DNA from: Cyanobacteria bacterium UBA2855
GTDB taxonomy: Bacteria; Cyanobacteriota; Vampirovibrionia; Gastranaerophilales; Gastranaerophilaceae
Direction of reading: 5' to 3'
DNA: 64,000 nucleotides
Assembly: GCA_002350725.1 (NCBI GenBank)
Contig: DEFJ01000024.1
Location: forward strand, 1-64,000
Part shown: in pieces, positions 36,008 to 45,309 of the stretch
Numbering within the stretch: position 1 is the first letter of the stretch
Layout: each line of letters opens with the position of its first letter
Made by a program: the position numbers and the translations under genes
The notes under the pieces: generated by a model
Told to the model about the DNA's origin: nothing
The model's database searches: none
The model's input: only the letters and a program-made list of their open reading frames with translations

Positions 36008-37552
36008 ATGAGAAGATTTGTAGCGGCACTTTTTGCCTTAATGATGACAGTACAAAGCGCAAGTGCAATGAACGTAGATGCATTTTTAGATAAACATTTA
36101 ACACCGGTATCAAATTTTGTATCCGATATAATATTTTTCCCAATAAATATTGGCGGGACATCAATTCCATTAGTAATATTATGGATATTATTCGGAGGAG
36201 TATTTTTTGCATTATATCTCAGAGGTATTGCCGTATGGGGATTACCTGAATCCTTTAGAATTTTAAGCACACCGGCACAAAAAAATTCCGACGGCGGGGG
36301 AGAAGTTTCTCCTCTACAATCTTTGATGACAGCATTATCAGGAACAATCGGACTAGGGAGTATCGCAGGTGTTGCAATTTCTATCTCAATAGGCGGACCC
36401 GGTGCGGTATTTTGGATGTTTATCGGGGCATTATTAGGTATGGCACTGAAATTTGTCGAGGCAGCTCTGGCAATAAAATACAGAAGATTTAACCTTGACG
36501 GTTCAATTTCCGGAGGTCCGATGCATTATATGGCACACGGTTTGACAAGAAAGAAAATGAGATGGTTAGGACAACCGTTATCCGTAATTTTTGCTATATT
36601 GTGTATCGGCGCAGGTCTTGCCGGGGGTAATATGATTCAAATAAATCAAACAGCACAGCAAATAGTGAACGTAACCGGCGGTGCAGAAGGATTTATGGGC
36701 GATAAGATGTGGTTAGTCGGCTTAATTACTGCTATTGTTTTAGGCATAATTATAATCGGTGGGATAAAACAAATTGCAAAAGTTGCAGAAAAAGTTATTC
36801 CGTTTATGTGTGTACTTTATGTTGTGGGCGGGATATTTGTCGTAGCTTTTAATTATCACAATTTACATCACGCATTTTCCGTAATATGCCATGAGGCATT
36901 CCATCCGAGCGCGGCATATGGCGGATTTGTTGGAGTAATTATTGCAGGTTTAAGACGCTCGGTTCAAACAAATGAAGCAGGTACAGGCTCTGCGCCTATC
37001 GCTTATGCAACCGCACAAACTAAAGAACCGATTTCTCTTGGTTTTGTATCTTTAACAGAGCCTCTTTTTACAGGTTTAATTTGTTTATTAACCGCAACAA
37101 TAATTATTATTACAAATTCATATATCGGTGTTGAGGGTGTAAACGGAATACAATTAACATCTAACGGATTTAAAACAGTATTTAGTTGGTTTCCGTACGT
37201 GTTGGCAGTAGTTGTGGTACTTTTTGCGGTTACCACAATACTTTCATGGGCATATTACTCTTTAAAGGCATGGAATTTCCTTGTTGGCGAAGGAAAGAAA
37301 AGAACATTGATTTTCCAATTTATATTTTTGGCATTCACAATTATAGGTTCTGTTATGAATGTAAGTTCAGTAATTAACCTAACTGATGCAATGATGATTG
37401 GAATGTCCATTCCGAACTTAATAGCAATGTATATTTTGGCACCTGAAATAAAGAAAGATTTGGCTGAATACTGCAGAAAACACAGAATAGGAAAACTTAT
37501 AAACAGAGATTGGCTTAAAACCGTTCCTGTTAGTGTTGAGGAGGAAAAATAA
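36008..37552 (+). CDS. Sodium:alanine/glycine symporter, AGCS family
   Basis: A 514-residue inner-membrane carrier. It starts with a signal-like hydrophobic segment and has about 11 further membrane helices. AGCS signatures: GTIGLGSIAGVAISISIGGPG, FVEAALAIKYR, SGGPMHYM and RRSVQTNEAGTGSAPIA. It would import D/L-alanine or glycine with Na+. AAGGAA lies seven bases before the ATG. The ACT-domain gene overlaps its stop (TAATG). Confidence 0.9.
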   Translation: MRRFVAALFALMMTVQSASAMNVDAFLDKHLTPVSNFVSDIIFFPINIGGTSIPLVILWILFGGVFFALYLRGIAVWGLPESFRILSTPAQKNSDGGGEVSPLQSLMTALSGTIGLGSIAGVAISISIGGPGAVFWMFIGALLGMALKFVEAALAIKYRRFNLDGSISGGPMHYMAHGLTRKKMRWLGQPLSVIFAILCIGAGLAGGNMIQINQTAQQIVNVTGGAEGFMGDKMWLVGLITAIVLGIIIIGGIKQIAKVAEKVIPFMCVLYVVGGIFVVAFNYHNLHHAFSVICHEAFHPSAAYGGFVGVIIAGLRRSVQTNEAGTGSAPIAYATAQTKEPISLGFVSLTEPLFTGLICLLTATIIIITNSYIGVEGVNGIQLTSNGFKTVFSWFPYVLAVVVVLFAVTTILSWAYYSLKAWNFLVGEGKKRTLIFQFIFLAFTIIGSVMNVSSVINLTDAMMIGMSIPNLIAMYILAPEIKKDLAEYCRKHRIGKLINRDWLKTVPVSVEEEK

Positions 37553-37830
37553 TGTCGGAACAACAAATTATAGTTACGGTACAAGGTGTAGATAAAGTCG
37601 GTATTGTTGCAACAGTAACCTCTGTTTTAGCAAAATATGAAGTTAATATTGAAGATATAAAGCAAACTTTAATGCAAGGACATTTCGTCATGTTTATGCT
37701 GGGAAATATCGAGAAATCAAAATTTTCTTTTAAAGAAATAAAAGACGCGTTAACAAAAACCGGCGAAGAGTTGGGGATGGAAATTTGGGTTCAACGTAAG
37801 GAAATAGTTGATAATATGCACATAATTTAA
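37552..37830 (+). CDS. ACT-domain protein, UPF0237 type
   Basis: A 92-residue protein holding a single ACT domain: IIVTVQGVDKVGIVATVTSVLAKYEVNIEDI, with the usual Asp-x-x-Gly-Ile ligand loop, and a C-terminal extension of about 25 residues. It is translationally coupled to the alanine/glycine symporter, so it may sense an amino acid and tune that transporter or related enzymes; this is inference. Followed by a terminator. Confidence 0.85.
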   Translation: MSEQQIIVTVQGVDKVGIVATVTSVLAKYEVNIEDIKQTLMQGHFVMFMLGNIEKSKFSFKEIKDALTKTGEELGMEIWVQRKEIVDNMHII

Positions 37831-37858
37831 AAATTATTATACTTTGTAAATATTTACG

Positions 37859-37893
37859 AAAAGTTTCCATTTTTTGGAAACTTTTTGTATAAT
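37859..37893 (+). terminator. Terminator hairpin whose T-run carries the next promoter's -10
   Basis: AAAAGTTTCC (37859-37868) pairs with GGAAACTTTT (37876-37885). The T-run runs straight into TGTATAAT, whose TATAAT hexamer (37888-37893) stands six bases before the ATG of the next gene. One short stretch therefore both ends the symporter message and starts the next. Confidence 0.75.
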
Positions 37894-37899
37894 TAGATT

Positions 37900-38718
37900 A
37901 TGAAGAGAATATTATTTTTAGGATTGGCACTAACGTTATGTTGTAATTATGCTTTATCAGAAGAAGCAATTAATTCTGATATCACCGAATTACGCCCAAA
38001 AGCAGAAGTCGAAGTAAAAGAAAGTCCAAAAACAGAAACAAATGAAAACAATAAAGTTGAAGTTAAAGAAACTTCTAAAACAGAAGTTGAACAAAATTCC
38101 GCAACAAAAACAGAAAACAACATAAAAGTTGAAGTTGAAGAAACTTCTAAAACAGAAACAGATGAAAACAACAAATCAGAAACATCTGAAAAAGAAAATG
38201 AAAATGATATTGTACCGTTAAAGCTTGATGCTGAAATGCCGGTAATACACGATGATGAAGGAAAAGAACGAAGCAAAGATATAAAAACATACGTAGTACC
38301 TGAAAAGTTTGATGCAGCACCTATTAAAAAAGATAATACTCCAATGTTAAAACCTCTGATTTTAAATGCAGAAGACGGAAATATAAGAGAGGAAGTCCCT
38401 GTTGGTGTAGAGCATAAAAACATCTTAAAAACCGGTACAGACCCGAACGGTTACACGGATATAACTTCAGAAGAAAAAGAAAAAGCTCAAGAACCGGAGA
38501 ACCCTAAAGAAGATAAACCTGTTAATTTTGAAACAAATAATTCTGCCAACACAGCAGAAGAAAAAGAAGTTGGTGCTATATATTTAGATTTTAGTAATAT
38601 CAAAAAGAATAAGGATAGCTTGAATAGCCTAAAACAGCCTCCGGTAAAATTAATCAAAGACGATGATATGCAAATTCAAGACTCTCAACCTATTCCAAGC
38701 TCAATAAAGGTTTTTTAA
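37900..38718 (+). CDS. Secreted, acidic, repetitive protein of unknown function
   Basis: A 272-residue protein with a signal peptide (MKRILFLGLALTLCCNYALS). Residues about 25-100 are near-repeats of V-E-V-K/E-E-T-S-K-T-E and N-E-N-N-K units, very rich in Glu, Lys, Thr and Asn and surely disordered. The rest is also charged and lacks Cys after the signal. It may be a periplasmic spacer or surface protein. No ribosome binding site is visible and the -10 box lies six bases before the ATG, so the message is predicted to be leaderless. Confidence 0.6.
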   Translation: MKRILFLGLALTLCCNYALSEEAINSDITELRPKAEVEVKESPKTETNENNKVEVKETSKTEVEQNSATKTENNIKVEVEETSKTETDENNKSETSEKENENDIVPLKLDAEMPVIHDDEGKERSKDIKTYVVPEKFDAAPIKKDNTPMLKPLILNAEDGNIREEVPVGVEHKNILKTGTDPNGYTDITSEEKEKAQEPENPKEDKPVNFETNNSANTAEEKEVGAIYLDFSNIKKNKDSLNSLKQPPVKLIKDDDMQIQDSQPIPSSIKVF

Positions 38719-38785
38719 CTACCCGTTGCATAGATAGGATAGTCTAAACAAAGCATAGTGTGCAAGGTAATTCACTAAATAAATT

Positions 38786-39850
38786 CTAAAATATTTCATT
38801 CTCGTCTATTGCAACTTCCGTTACCGTTGAATAGGCTGAAGGAAGAATAAATGTAATTTTACCAAAATCCGCTTTTTTATCCATTTTCATTACTTTTAAA
38901 AGTTTTTCCGGCGGAAAATCAGGGATATTCTTAAATTTAAACTTTTCTAAAATATCATCGGCAAAATATCTGTAATTTTTGTCAATCATATCACGCTTCA
39001 AAGCGAGTTCAAAAGCAAATTTTAAACCCTTCACAACCGCCTCTCCATGGGTATATTTTTTGTAATTAGTTAATTTTTCAACGGCATGCCCGTATGTATG
39101 TCCAAGATTAAGGATTTTTCTCAATCCGTTTTCTTTTTCATCCTGCTCTACCACAGAAATTTTTAATTTTATACAACACTCAACCAATTTTTCCAAAACC
39201 GGAAGATTACGTATATTAATTTTTTCAGTGTTATCTCGTAAAAAATTAGTAAAGTTCAAATTTTCATCAGAATTACAACTGTTTTCAATAAAAGCATACT
39301 TAACAACTTCACCTAATCCGCTTTTATATTGTCTAATATCCAAAGTTTTTAGGAAGTTCAAATTTATTAAAACAGCCTTCGGCTGATAAAAACTGCCGAT
39401 TAAATTTTTCCCGTATTTAGTATCTATTGCAACTTTACCGCCGACAGAACTGTCAACACAGGCAAGTAGGGTAGTCGGGACTTGAATATAATCAATTCCT
39501 CGCATATAAGTAGAGGCAACAAAACCCGCAATATCACCAACAACACCGCCGCCTATTGCAATAATGGCATCCTTTCTTGTAAGCTGCATTTTTAAAGCTC
39601 GTTCGGTAATTTTTTTGTAGTTATTTATATTTTTCTCTTGCTCTCCGTCTTTTAAAACAAATTTTTCAGACTTATCAAACCCGAGAATTTTTCCGTACAG
39701 CTTATCCACTTTTTGTGAAATCACAACAAGGTATTTTTGACCGCGAATATGAGATAATATTTTTGATTTTAGGTTCTCAATTTTATCTTGTTCAATTAAT
39801 ATAGGATAGGTTTTTTCCTGCGTTGGAATTTTTACTTCTATATCTATCAT
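38786..39850 (-). CDS. aroB: 3-dehydroquinate synthase
   Basis: A 354-residue second enzyme of the shikimate pathway. Typical motifs: KDGEQEKN, AIGGGVVGDIAGFVASTYMRG, VPTTLLACVDSSVGGKVAI, and NLGHTYGHAVEKL with Zn-binding His plus HGEAVVKGL. It converts DAHP to 3-dehydroquinate with NAD and a divalent metal. It overlaps aroK by 4 bases, giving an aroK-aroB unit. Confidence 0.96.
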   Translation of the reverse strand: MIDIEVKIPTQEKTYPILIEQDKIENLKSKILSHIRGQKYLVVISQKVDKLYGKILGFDKSEKFVLKDGEQEKNINNYKKITERALKMQLTRKDAIIAIGGGVVGDIAGFVASTYMRGIDYIQVPTTLLACVDSSVGGKVAIDTKYGKNLIGSFYQPKAVLINLNFLKTLDIRQYKSGLGEVVKYAFIENSCNSDENLNFTNFLRDNTEKINIRNLPVLEKLVECCIKLKISVVEQDEKENGLRKILNLGHTYGHAVEKLTNYKKYTHGEAVVKGLKFAFELALKRDMIDKNYRYFADDILEKFKFKNIPDFPPEKLLKVMKMDKKADFGKITFILPSAYSTVTEVAIDENEIF

Positions 39851-40353
39851 TCAATCACCCTTAAAATTTCTTGCGCAACTTCATTTGGAGATTTATTATC
39901 CGTCACAACAGTAACGTCCGCTTTTTCGTAATTTTTTTCTCTGAGTTTCATTATATCCTGTATTCTGCTTTTTGAAAAATTTTTACGTAATAAAGGTCTG
40001 TGCACTTCATTTTTTATTCTCTCATATATTTTATCTGCCGAGGTCTTTAGATATATAACCGTACAATTTTTCAAAATTAATTCGCGGTTTTCTTCGCTTT
40101 CAAATGCACCTCCGCCCAGTGATAATATAATTTTATCTTTGTTAACGACTAATTTTATTTTATCTGATTCAAGCATTCTAAAATGTGGTTCACCAAATTT
40201 AAGAAAAATTTCGGAAATTTTTTTGCCGGTTGATTTTTCAATTTCTTCATCCAAATCAATAGCCGAATATCCATTGGCAATTTTGCTCAACTCTTTTGCG
40301 GTTGTTGTTTTTCCACAACCCATCATTCCTATTAAAGCGACATTTTTTTTCAT
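39847..40353 (-). CDS. aroK: Shikimate kinase
   Basis: About 168 residues from the ATG at 40353; a TTG at 40371 is in frame but would add residues before the conserved NVALIGMMGCGKTT Walker A. Other motifs: DLDEEIEKSTGKKISEIF, FGEPHFRMLE, LSLGGGAF and the RPLL lid. It phosphorylates shikimate. TACAAT on the minus strand (40365-40360) stands six bases before the ATG, with no ribosome binding site, so the transcript is predicted leaderless. Confidence 0.93.
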   Translation of the reverse strand: MKKNVALIGMMGCGKTTTAKELSKIANGYSAIDLDEEIEKSTGKKISEIFLKFGEPHFRMLESDKIKLVVNKDKIILSLGGGAFESEENRELILKNCTVIYLKTSADKIYERIKNEVHRPLLRKNFSKSRIQDIMKLREKNYEKADVTVVTDNKSPNEVAQEILRVIE

Positions 40354-40393
40354 AACTGAATTGTACAACAAATATTTGTCATATAATATACAT
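40354..40393. promoter_or_regulatory. Divergent promoters of aroK and the phosphoesterase gene, both leaderless
   Basis: In 40 bases: minus-strand TACAAT (40365-40360) six bases from the aroK ATG, and plus-strand TATAAT (40382-40387) six bases from the phosphoesterase ATG, with TTGTAC at 40361-40366 as a close -35. Neither gene has room for a Shine-Dalgarno site. Confidence 0.6.
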
Positions 40394-41176
40394 ATGAAAA
40401 TTTTTTCTTACGCAATAATTTTATTATTTATAATATTTGCCATATGGGCAATTTTTATTGAACCATATATTCTGAAAATCACAAAATATGTCGTTGAAAA
40501 CAAAGACCTTTCAGGAATGCGAATTGTATTTGCCTCGGATTTTCACATTAAACCATACGAAAGAGGCAGACTGAGCAAAATTATATCAGAAATAAACAAT
40601 CAAAAACCTGACTTAATACTTTTGGGCGGAGATTACGTAAGCGGACATAAACCAACAATGACAATGAGGTCGAATAAAATTGCGGCTGAACTAAATAACC
40701 TTAAATCAAAATACGGCGTATATGCAGTAATGGGTAATCATGACGGTTGGCAGGGCAAATATCAAATAATAAAAGATTTAGAACAAAATGGTATTACGGT
40801 TTTAGAAAACGCTAATAAAGATTTTGGACTATTTACCGTGGCAGGAGTAGAAGACATTCAAACAGGCAATCCTAATGTTGAAAAAGCACTTTTGGGAGCA
40901 GGAAAAAATATTATATTATTAACTCATAATCCCGATATATTTCCGCAAATACCAGAAAATGTTACCCTTGTTCTTGCAGGACACCTGCATGGCGGACAAG
41001 TAAATATTCCCGGACGCGGGAATTTTATAATTCCGTCTAAATATGGTAAAAAATATTTGTACGGCGAAGTTAAAGAACACAACAAAACGCTTTTCACAAG
41101 CAAAGGTCTTGGAACAAGCATATTACCGATACGTTTTAACTGTCCGCCGGAAATTGTTGTTATAGATTTTAAATAA
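40394..41176 (+). CDS. Membrane-anchored calcineurin-like phosphoesterase (YaeI type)
   Basis: 261 residues from the ATG at 40394. An N-terminal membrane helix (about 4-22) is followed by the metallophosphoesterase motifs FASDFHIK (D-x-H), LLGGDYV (GD), VMGNHDG (GNHD), LTHNPD and LAGHLHGGQ (GHxHxGQ). Related proteins hydrolyse phospholipid-type or phosphodiester substrates at the membrane. A longer frame reaching back to 40139 overlaps aroK antisense and is rejected as the start. Confidence 0.88.
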   Translation: MKIFSYAIILLFIIFAIWAIFIEPYILKITKYVVENKDLSGMRIVFASDFHIKPYERGRLSKIISEINNQKPDLILLGGDYVSGHKPTMTMRSNKIAAELNNLKSKYGVYAVMGNHDGWQGKYQIIKDLEQNGITVLENANKDFGLFTVAGVEDIQTGNPNVEKALLGAGKNIILLTHNPDIFPQIPENVTLVLAGHLHGGQVNIPGRGNFIIPSKYGKKYLYGEVKEHNKTLFTSKGLGTSILPIRFNCPPEIVVIDFK

Positions 41177-41179
41177 AAA

Positions 41180-41662
41180 TTACAACAAACCGATTACGAT
41201 ATTATGTAATATCAAATATTTATGGAAAAATATCGCAAATAATACTCCAAATGTTGCTCCGACAACAACTTCAAACGGAGTATGCCCAAGTAATTCTTTT
41301 AACTTGCCGCCAATAGCCTGAACATCATTATTATAAAAATCTTCCATCATTCTGTTAAGACAAGCCGCCGTTTTACCTGCCGCACGACGGATTCCCGCAG
41401 CATCATACATTGTCACAAGAGCAAGCGCAAATGAAATTGCAAAATACAAGGATTCCCAACCTGCAATTAATCCGACGGATGTCGCAACACCCATGACACC
41501 TGCAGAGTGTGCGCTTGGCATCCCTCCTGTTGTTGTAAATATTTTAAAATTTATTTTTCTTGATTTAATTATAAAAATACAAAACTTTATAACCTGTGCA
41601 AAAAATGCTGCTAATAAACCGGTAGCTAAAACTTCATAACTGTTATTTGATAAAGTAATCAT
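41180..41662 (-). CDS. DUF212/YuiD family membrane protein (PAP2/haloperoxidase-related)
   Basis: A 160-residue protein with four to five hydrophobic segments. The signature is TTGGMPSAHSAGVMGVATSVGL, with the P-S-A-H of PAP2-type phosphatases, and MYDAAGIRRAAGKTA. The family is annotated as acid phosphatase/vanadium haloperoxidase-related; the substrate is unknown. It overlaps the prenyl synthase gene by 4 bases, which hints at dephosphorylation of prenyl diphosphates (inference). Confidence 0.85.
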   Translation of the reverse strand: MITLSNNSYEVLATGLLAAFFAQVIKFCIFIIKSRKINFKIFTTTGGMPSAHSAGVMGVATSVGLIAGWESLYFAISFALALVTMYDAAGIRRAAGKTAACLNRMMEDFYNNDVQAIGGKLKELLGHTPFEVVVGATFGVLFAIFFHKYLILHNIVIGLL

Positions 41663-42558
41663 TCTTTAATTCTCGCTCTCTTCTTGATACCGGATATTAT
41701 CTCAACCAAAACATCCGATTTTATATCAGACTTGTCAATGATATCATAACATTCTTTCAAAAGGCAAGCAAGTTTACATTTTGACTCCTCTAATCCGTAC
41801 AACATAACATATGTCAGCTTATCAGCATCCTTATCTTTCCCGATTGTTTTTCCCATTTCTTCAAAGGTTGATATTTCGTCCAAAATATCGTCACTAATTT
41901 GAAAAGCTACCCCTAATTTTTGAGCAAATTCTGTTATTTTTTCCAAATCATCTTCTTTTGCCCCTGCAATAATTGCACCTGTTCTAAGCGGTAACTTAAA
42001 TAAATCGGCGGTTTTATGAGTATGGATAAAATCCAAAAGTTCTTCAGGTTTCATACCAAAAGCATTATTTTTCCAATTTTTCTCAGCTTCAATATCTGCA
42101 ACCTGCCCTCCTATAACCCCGTATGCGCCTGCATATTTTACATATTCTTCCATAATTTTAACTAATTTTTCAGCACCCAAATTTTTTGAATTTTTCAAAA
42201 TTACCTGAGGAGCGAATGAAATTAGAGCATCACCGGCAAGCACGGCATTGGCTTCTCCAAAAACCTTATGATTTGTCGGTTTACCGCGGCGAAAATCGTC
42301 ATTATCCATACACGGTAAATCGTCATGTATAAGGGTTTGAGCGTGAAGCATTTCTATTGCGCAAGCCGTCGGAATTGCATCTTCAATATTTCCGCCGAAC
42401 ATACGACAGCTTTCCAAACACATTATCGGGCGTAATCTTTTCCCCGGTAACGTGACTGTATATTTCATTGCCTTAAAAATATCTTGCGGAAAATCATTTT
42501 CCGGCATATACTCATCAAGTTTTTTGTTTATTAATTCAATGTATTCACTTAAGTTCAT
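41659..42558 (-). CDS. ispA: Short-chain polyprenyl diphosphate synthase (farnesyl/geranylgeranyl type)
   Basis: A 299-residue trans-prenyltransferase. The first Asp-rich motif is HDDLPCMDNDDFRRGKPTNH and the second FQISDDILD; KRLRPIMCLES binds the allylic substrate. Residues before the first motif (MLHAQTLIHDD) suit a C15-C20 product, but length cannot be fixed by eye. It supplies precursors for undecaprenyl phosphate and quinones. Abuts rsgA and overlaps the DUF212 gene. Confidence 0.92.
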   Translation of the reverse strand: MNLSEYIELINKKLDEYMPENDFPQDIFKAMKYTVTLPGKRLRPIMCLESCRMFGGNIEDAIPTACAIEMLHAQTLIHDDLPCMDNDDFRRGKPTNHKVFGEANAVLAGDALISFAPQVILKNSKNLGAEKLVKIMEEYVKYAGAYGVIGGQVADIEAEKNWKNNAFGMKPEELLDFIHTHKTADLFKLPLRTGAIIAGAKEDDLEKITEFAQKLGVAFQISDDILDEISTFEEMGKTIGKDKDADKLTYVMLYGLEESKCKLACLLKECYDIIDKSDIKSDVLVEIISGIKKRARIKE

Positions 42559-43556
42559 TATTCTTCCTCGTTATCAATTTCTTTATAAACTCTTTGTTTC
42601 AAATTATTCCTTGCACTAAGACGTTTTCTTTCTGAGATTTTTGCAACGGATTTGTTGTTAATAAATTTTTTGTTGTTTTCAACTTTTCTGCCTTCGTATT
42701 TAACTTTTTCTTTGTACGTTTTTGCTTCCTGAACAAATTCCAAATAGCTTTCGTATCTTGAATCGTCAATATCTGCAAAATGTTCTAAGACATTACAACC
42801 GTCCTCATTAATATGTAAACAATCACTATATTTACAACCATCTCTTAGCGGAATAAATTCTTCAAACAATAAATCTACATCCGCCGGCATTAAAAAATCA
42901 AATTTAACATTACTAAAACCGGGAGTATCAACTATGCTTGATGTTTCACTGATTTTTATAATTTCACAGTGCCTTGTAGTATGGGTACCGTGCATCAATT
43001 TATCACTAACGGCTTTTGTACGCAATTTAAATGACGGATTAATTGCATTAATTAAACTGGATTTACCGACACCGGAGTTTCCGCACAGGACACTGATTTT
43101 GTCCTCTAATAAGTCTTGAAAAGCCTTTATTCCCTGATGTTCTGTTGCGGATGTAAAAACTATCTTAAAGCCTAACGGTTTGTATATTTCTATTATTCGT
43201 GTTATTAAATCTTCTTCACACTCCAAATCTTCTTTGTTAAAACACAAAACCGTCGGAATACTATAATATTTTGCAAGAGCGATATATCTGTTAAGCTGAA
43301 GTAAATTCAAATCCGGCTGCTTTAGAGCAGAAACAACAATTATTTGATCAATATTAGCAACGCTTGGCCGAGCAATATAATTTTTTCTCGGGTAAATTTT
43401 TTCAATATGTCCGTTATTAAACTCGACAAAATCTCCTACAAGAATTTTTTCTTTTTGTTTTTTAAGAACTTCTCTTACTTTGCATTCAAAATTTTCTCCG
43501 CCTGACATGACGTAGTAAAAATCCGAATGTATCTTGTAAATTTGCCCTTTTGTCAT
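42558..43556 (-). CDS. rsgA: Ribosome small-subunit-dependent GTPase A
   Basis: A 332-residue circularly permuted GTPase used in 30S maturation. Order of motifs: OB fold at the N-terminus, FNKEDL (G4) before GNSGVGKSSLINAI (G1) and DTPGF (G3), which proves the permutation. The C-terminal zinc motif CKYSDCLHINEDGC and a basic tail complete it. It lies upstream of ispA with a 1-base overlap. Confidence 0.95.
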   Translation of the reverse strand: MTKGQIYKIHSDFYYVMSGGENFECKVREVLKKQKEKILVGDFVEFNNGHIEKIYPRKNYIARPSVANIDQIIVVSALKQPDLNLLQLNRYIALAKYYSIPTVLCFNKEDLECEEDLITRIIEIYKPLGFKIVFTSATEHQGIKAFQDLLEDKISVLCGNSGVGKSSLINAINPSFKLRTKAVSDKLMHGTHTTRHCEIIKISETSSIVDTPGFSNVKFDFLMPADVDLLFEEFIPLRDGCKYSDCLHINEDGCNVLEHFADIDDSRYESYLEFVQEAKTYKEKVKYEGRKVENNKKFINNKSVAKISERKRLSARNNLKQRVYKEIDNEEE

Positions 43557-43596
43557 ATTAAAAGAATACTACAAAAATAAAATTTAATAGCAAATT

Positions 43597-44622
43597 CTAT
43601 ACTATTCTGCACATTTTTTCACCTTTTAATGCTTCTTTAATATTGATTATATTTTGATTTAGCGTTGTATCAATATATTCACTAGTCATTGAGGCTATTC
43701 GAGGAGTTATAATGACATTCGGATATTGTCTAAATTTTTCTATATAATTTGTATGCTCAAAACATTCCAATCTGGTCATAATATGTTCTGACAATAGTTT
43801 ACAACTTTTACAACTGTCCTCACAAGGAACAATATCCAATGCCAAACCTTTTATCTTACCATTTGATAAGTATTTATCCAATGCATCAAATTCGATTAAT
43901 TCAGCTTGCGCGATACTTATAAAATAAAAATTATCCTTACAATTCTCAAAAAATTGTTCATCAAATACATGGAAATTTTCCGGAGTATAGTTTAAGTGAA
44001 CAGAAATAATATCTGAATTTCTTGCAAGTTCATCAAGCGGCATATATTTAACACCATACATATCTTTTAATTGCTGTTTTGGTTTTGAATCACTTGCAAT
44101 AATATTCATTCCAAAAACTTTTGCATATTCGCAAACTTTCATCCCGACAAAATCTGTTCCGACAAGTCCTAACGTAATTTTAGATAAATCTGTTCCGATA
44201 TAATTTTCATTGAAATCTTCGGTAAATCTTGAAACACTCGATGCCGTTTTAATTTTTCTCACAAGCGCAATAATTAGTCCTATCGTGTACTGAGCGGCAC
44301 TTTGCCCATTGTCGTGTACAGTATTTACGACAGCAATATTTTTTTCACAACACTCATTTAGGGATATGTTATCATAATTAGGAGTTCTAACAGAAATCAC
44401 TCGCAAATTTTTAAATTTATCCAAAATGTTTTTTGTAATAAAGGAATTTTTTCCAACACTTATAATTATTGAATTTTCCAAAATATCATCGGATATAGTA
44501 TTTACAAATTCGTCATTTAACGCCTGTTCGTAATAAATCAGATTATACCCTTCTATGTTTTTCTTTTCTAAAATTTTTTTCTCCATAGATTTGGTTTCAA
44601 AAATCAAAATATCCAATACCAT
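43597..44622 (-). CDS. D-2-hydroxyacid dehydrogenase homologue lacking catalytic residues
   Basis: A 341-residue member of the D-isomer-specific 2-hydroxyacid dehydrogenase family: ISVRTPNYDNISLNECCEKNIAVVNT in the substrate domain, GLVGTDFVGMKVCEYAKVFGMNIIASD as NAD motif. In place of the family's N-x-x-R-G the sequence is ISIAQAELIEFDAL (Arg to Gln), and in place of T-P-H-x-A it is ITPRIASMT (His to Arg). Both residues are needed for hydride transfer in known members. A Cys cluster (CEDSCKSC) also sits where the loop before the active site should be. It may have lost activity or gained a new role. Monocistronic. Confidence 0.75.
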   Translation of the reverse strand: MVLDILIFETKSMEKKILEKKNIEGYNLIYYEQALNDEFVNTISDDILENSIIISVGKNSFITKNILDKFKNLRVISVRTPNYDNISLNECCEKNIAVVNTVHDNGQSAAQYTIGLIIALVRKIKTASSVSRFTEDFNENYIGTDLSKITLGLVGTDFVGMKVCEYAKVFGMNIIASDSKPKQQLKDMYGVKYMPLDELARNSDIISVHLNYTPENFHVFDEQFFENCKDNFYFISIAQAELIEFDALDKYLSNGKIKGLALDIVPCEDSCKSCKLLSEHIMTRLECFEHTNYIEKFRQYPNVIITPRIASMTSEYIDTTLNQNIINIKEALKGEKMCRIV

Positions 44623-44747
44623 AATTTATCTCCGTAACTGATTTCTTATTATTTTTATAACTCGCAATAATATTTTTCTCATTAGCTAACAGGAGAATAT
44701 TTACAAATAAGCATATAATATTTGATTTTGCAGATAATAAAAAGGTA

Positions 44748-45287
44748 TTATATATTTTTACCCATATTGTATGCTTGCTCTAACAAATCTTTTCTGCCCA
44801 AAACATCATTAGAATTGTCAAGTCCGCCGGCTTCAAGGTATCCTTTTAATTCTAAATCACTAAAACAAGCAACCCATCCGTTTATTCCGTTTAAAACCGT
44901 TTGAATAACACCTTTTGATGAATCAGCAGATGTTGTAATCACATAAGTTTCTGAAAAATTTTTGCCGGTAGCAAATAAAGAATTTGCTCTGTCTATAAGT
45001 GTTTTCATTTGTCCTGACATTTCATAGTAATAAATCGGAGTTGCCCAAACAATTACATCGGCATCTTTCATTTTTAAGGTAATTTCATTGGCATCATCGT
45101 CAATAACGCATTTGCCGAGTTTTTGACATGCTAAACAACCTCTGCAAAAGTTAATTTCTTTATCCTTTAATGTTACAAATTCAACCTCGTGACCCGAATC
45201 ACGCGCACCGCGTTCTGTTTCGTGTGCAAGAATTTCCGAATTTGCATTATTTCGTAAACTTGTTGAGATTATCATAACTTTTTTCAT
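44748..45287 (-). CDS. Iron-sulfur flavoprotein / NADPH-dependent FMN reductase-like protein
   Basis: A 179-residue flavodoxin-fold protein. ISTSLRNNANSEILAHETERGA is the FMN-phosphate loop; CRGCLACQKLGKCVIDDD has the Cys spacing of iron-sulfur flavoproteins; ATPIYYYEMSGQMKTLIDRANS binds the flavin ring. Acts in anaerobic electron transfer, partner unknown. Followed 22 bases later by the acetyltransferase gene stop on the same strand. Confidence 0.85.
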   Translation of the reverse strand: MKKVMIISTSLRNNANSEILAHETERGARDSGHEVEFVTLKDKEINFCRGCLACQKLGKCVIDDDANEITLKMKDADVIVWATPIYYYEMSGQMKTLIDRANSLFATGKNFSETYVITTSADSSKGVIQTVLNGINGWVACFSDLELKGYLEAGGLDNSNDVLGRKDLLEQAYNMGKNI

Positions 45288-45309
45288 ATAAATTACCCCT
45301 TATATATAT

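Noticed and set aside
38786..40353. The aroK-aroB pair considered for fusion or loss of function.
   Set aside because: All catalytic motifs are present and the 4-base overlap is ordinary.
40139..40393. An 85-codon N-terminal extension of the phosphoesterase frame.
   Set aside because: It runs antisense through aroK and lacks family similarity, and the ATG at 40394 starts a proper membrane anchor with a promoter directly before it.
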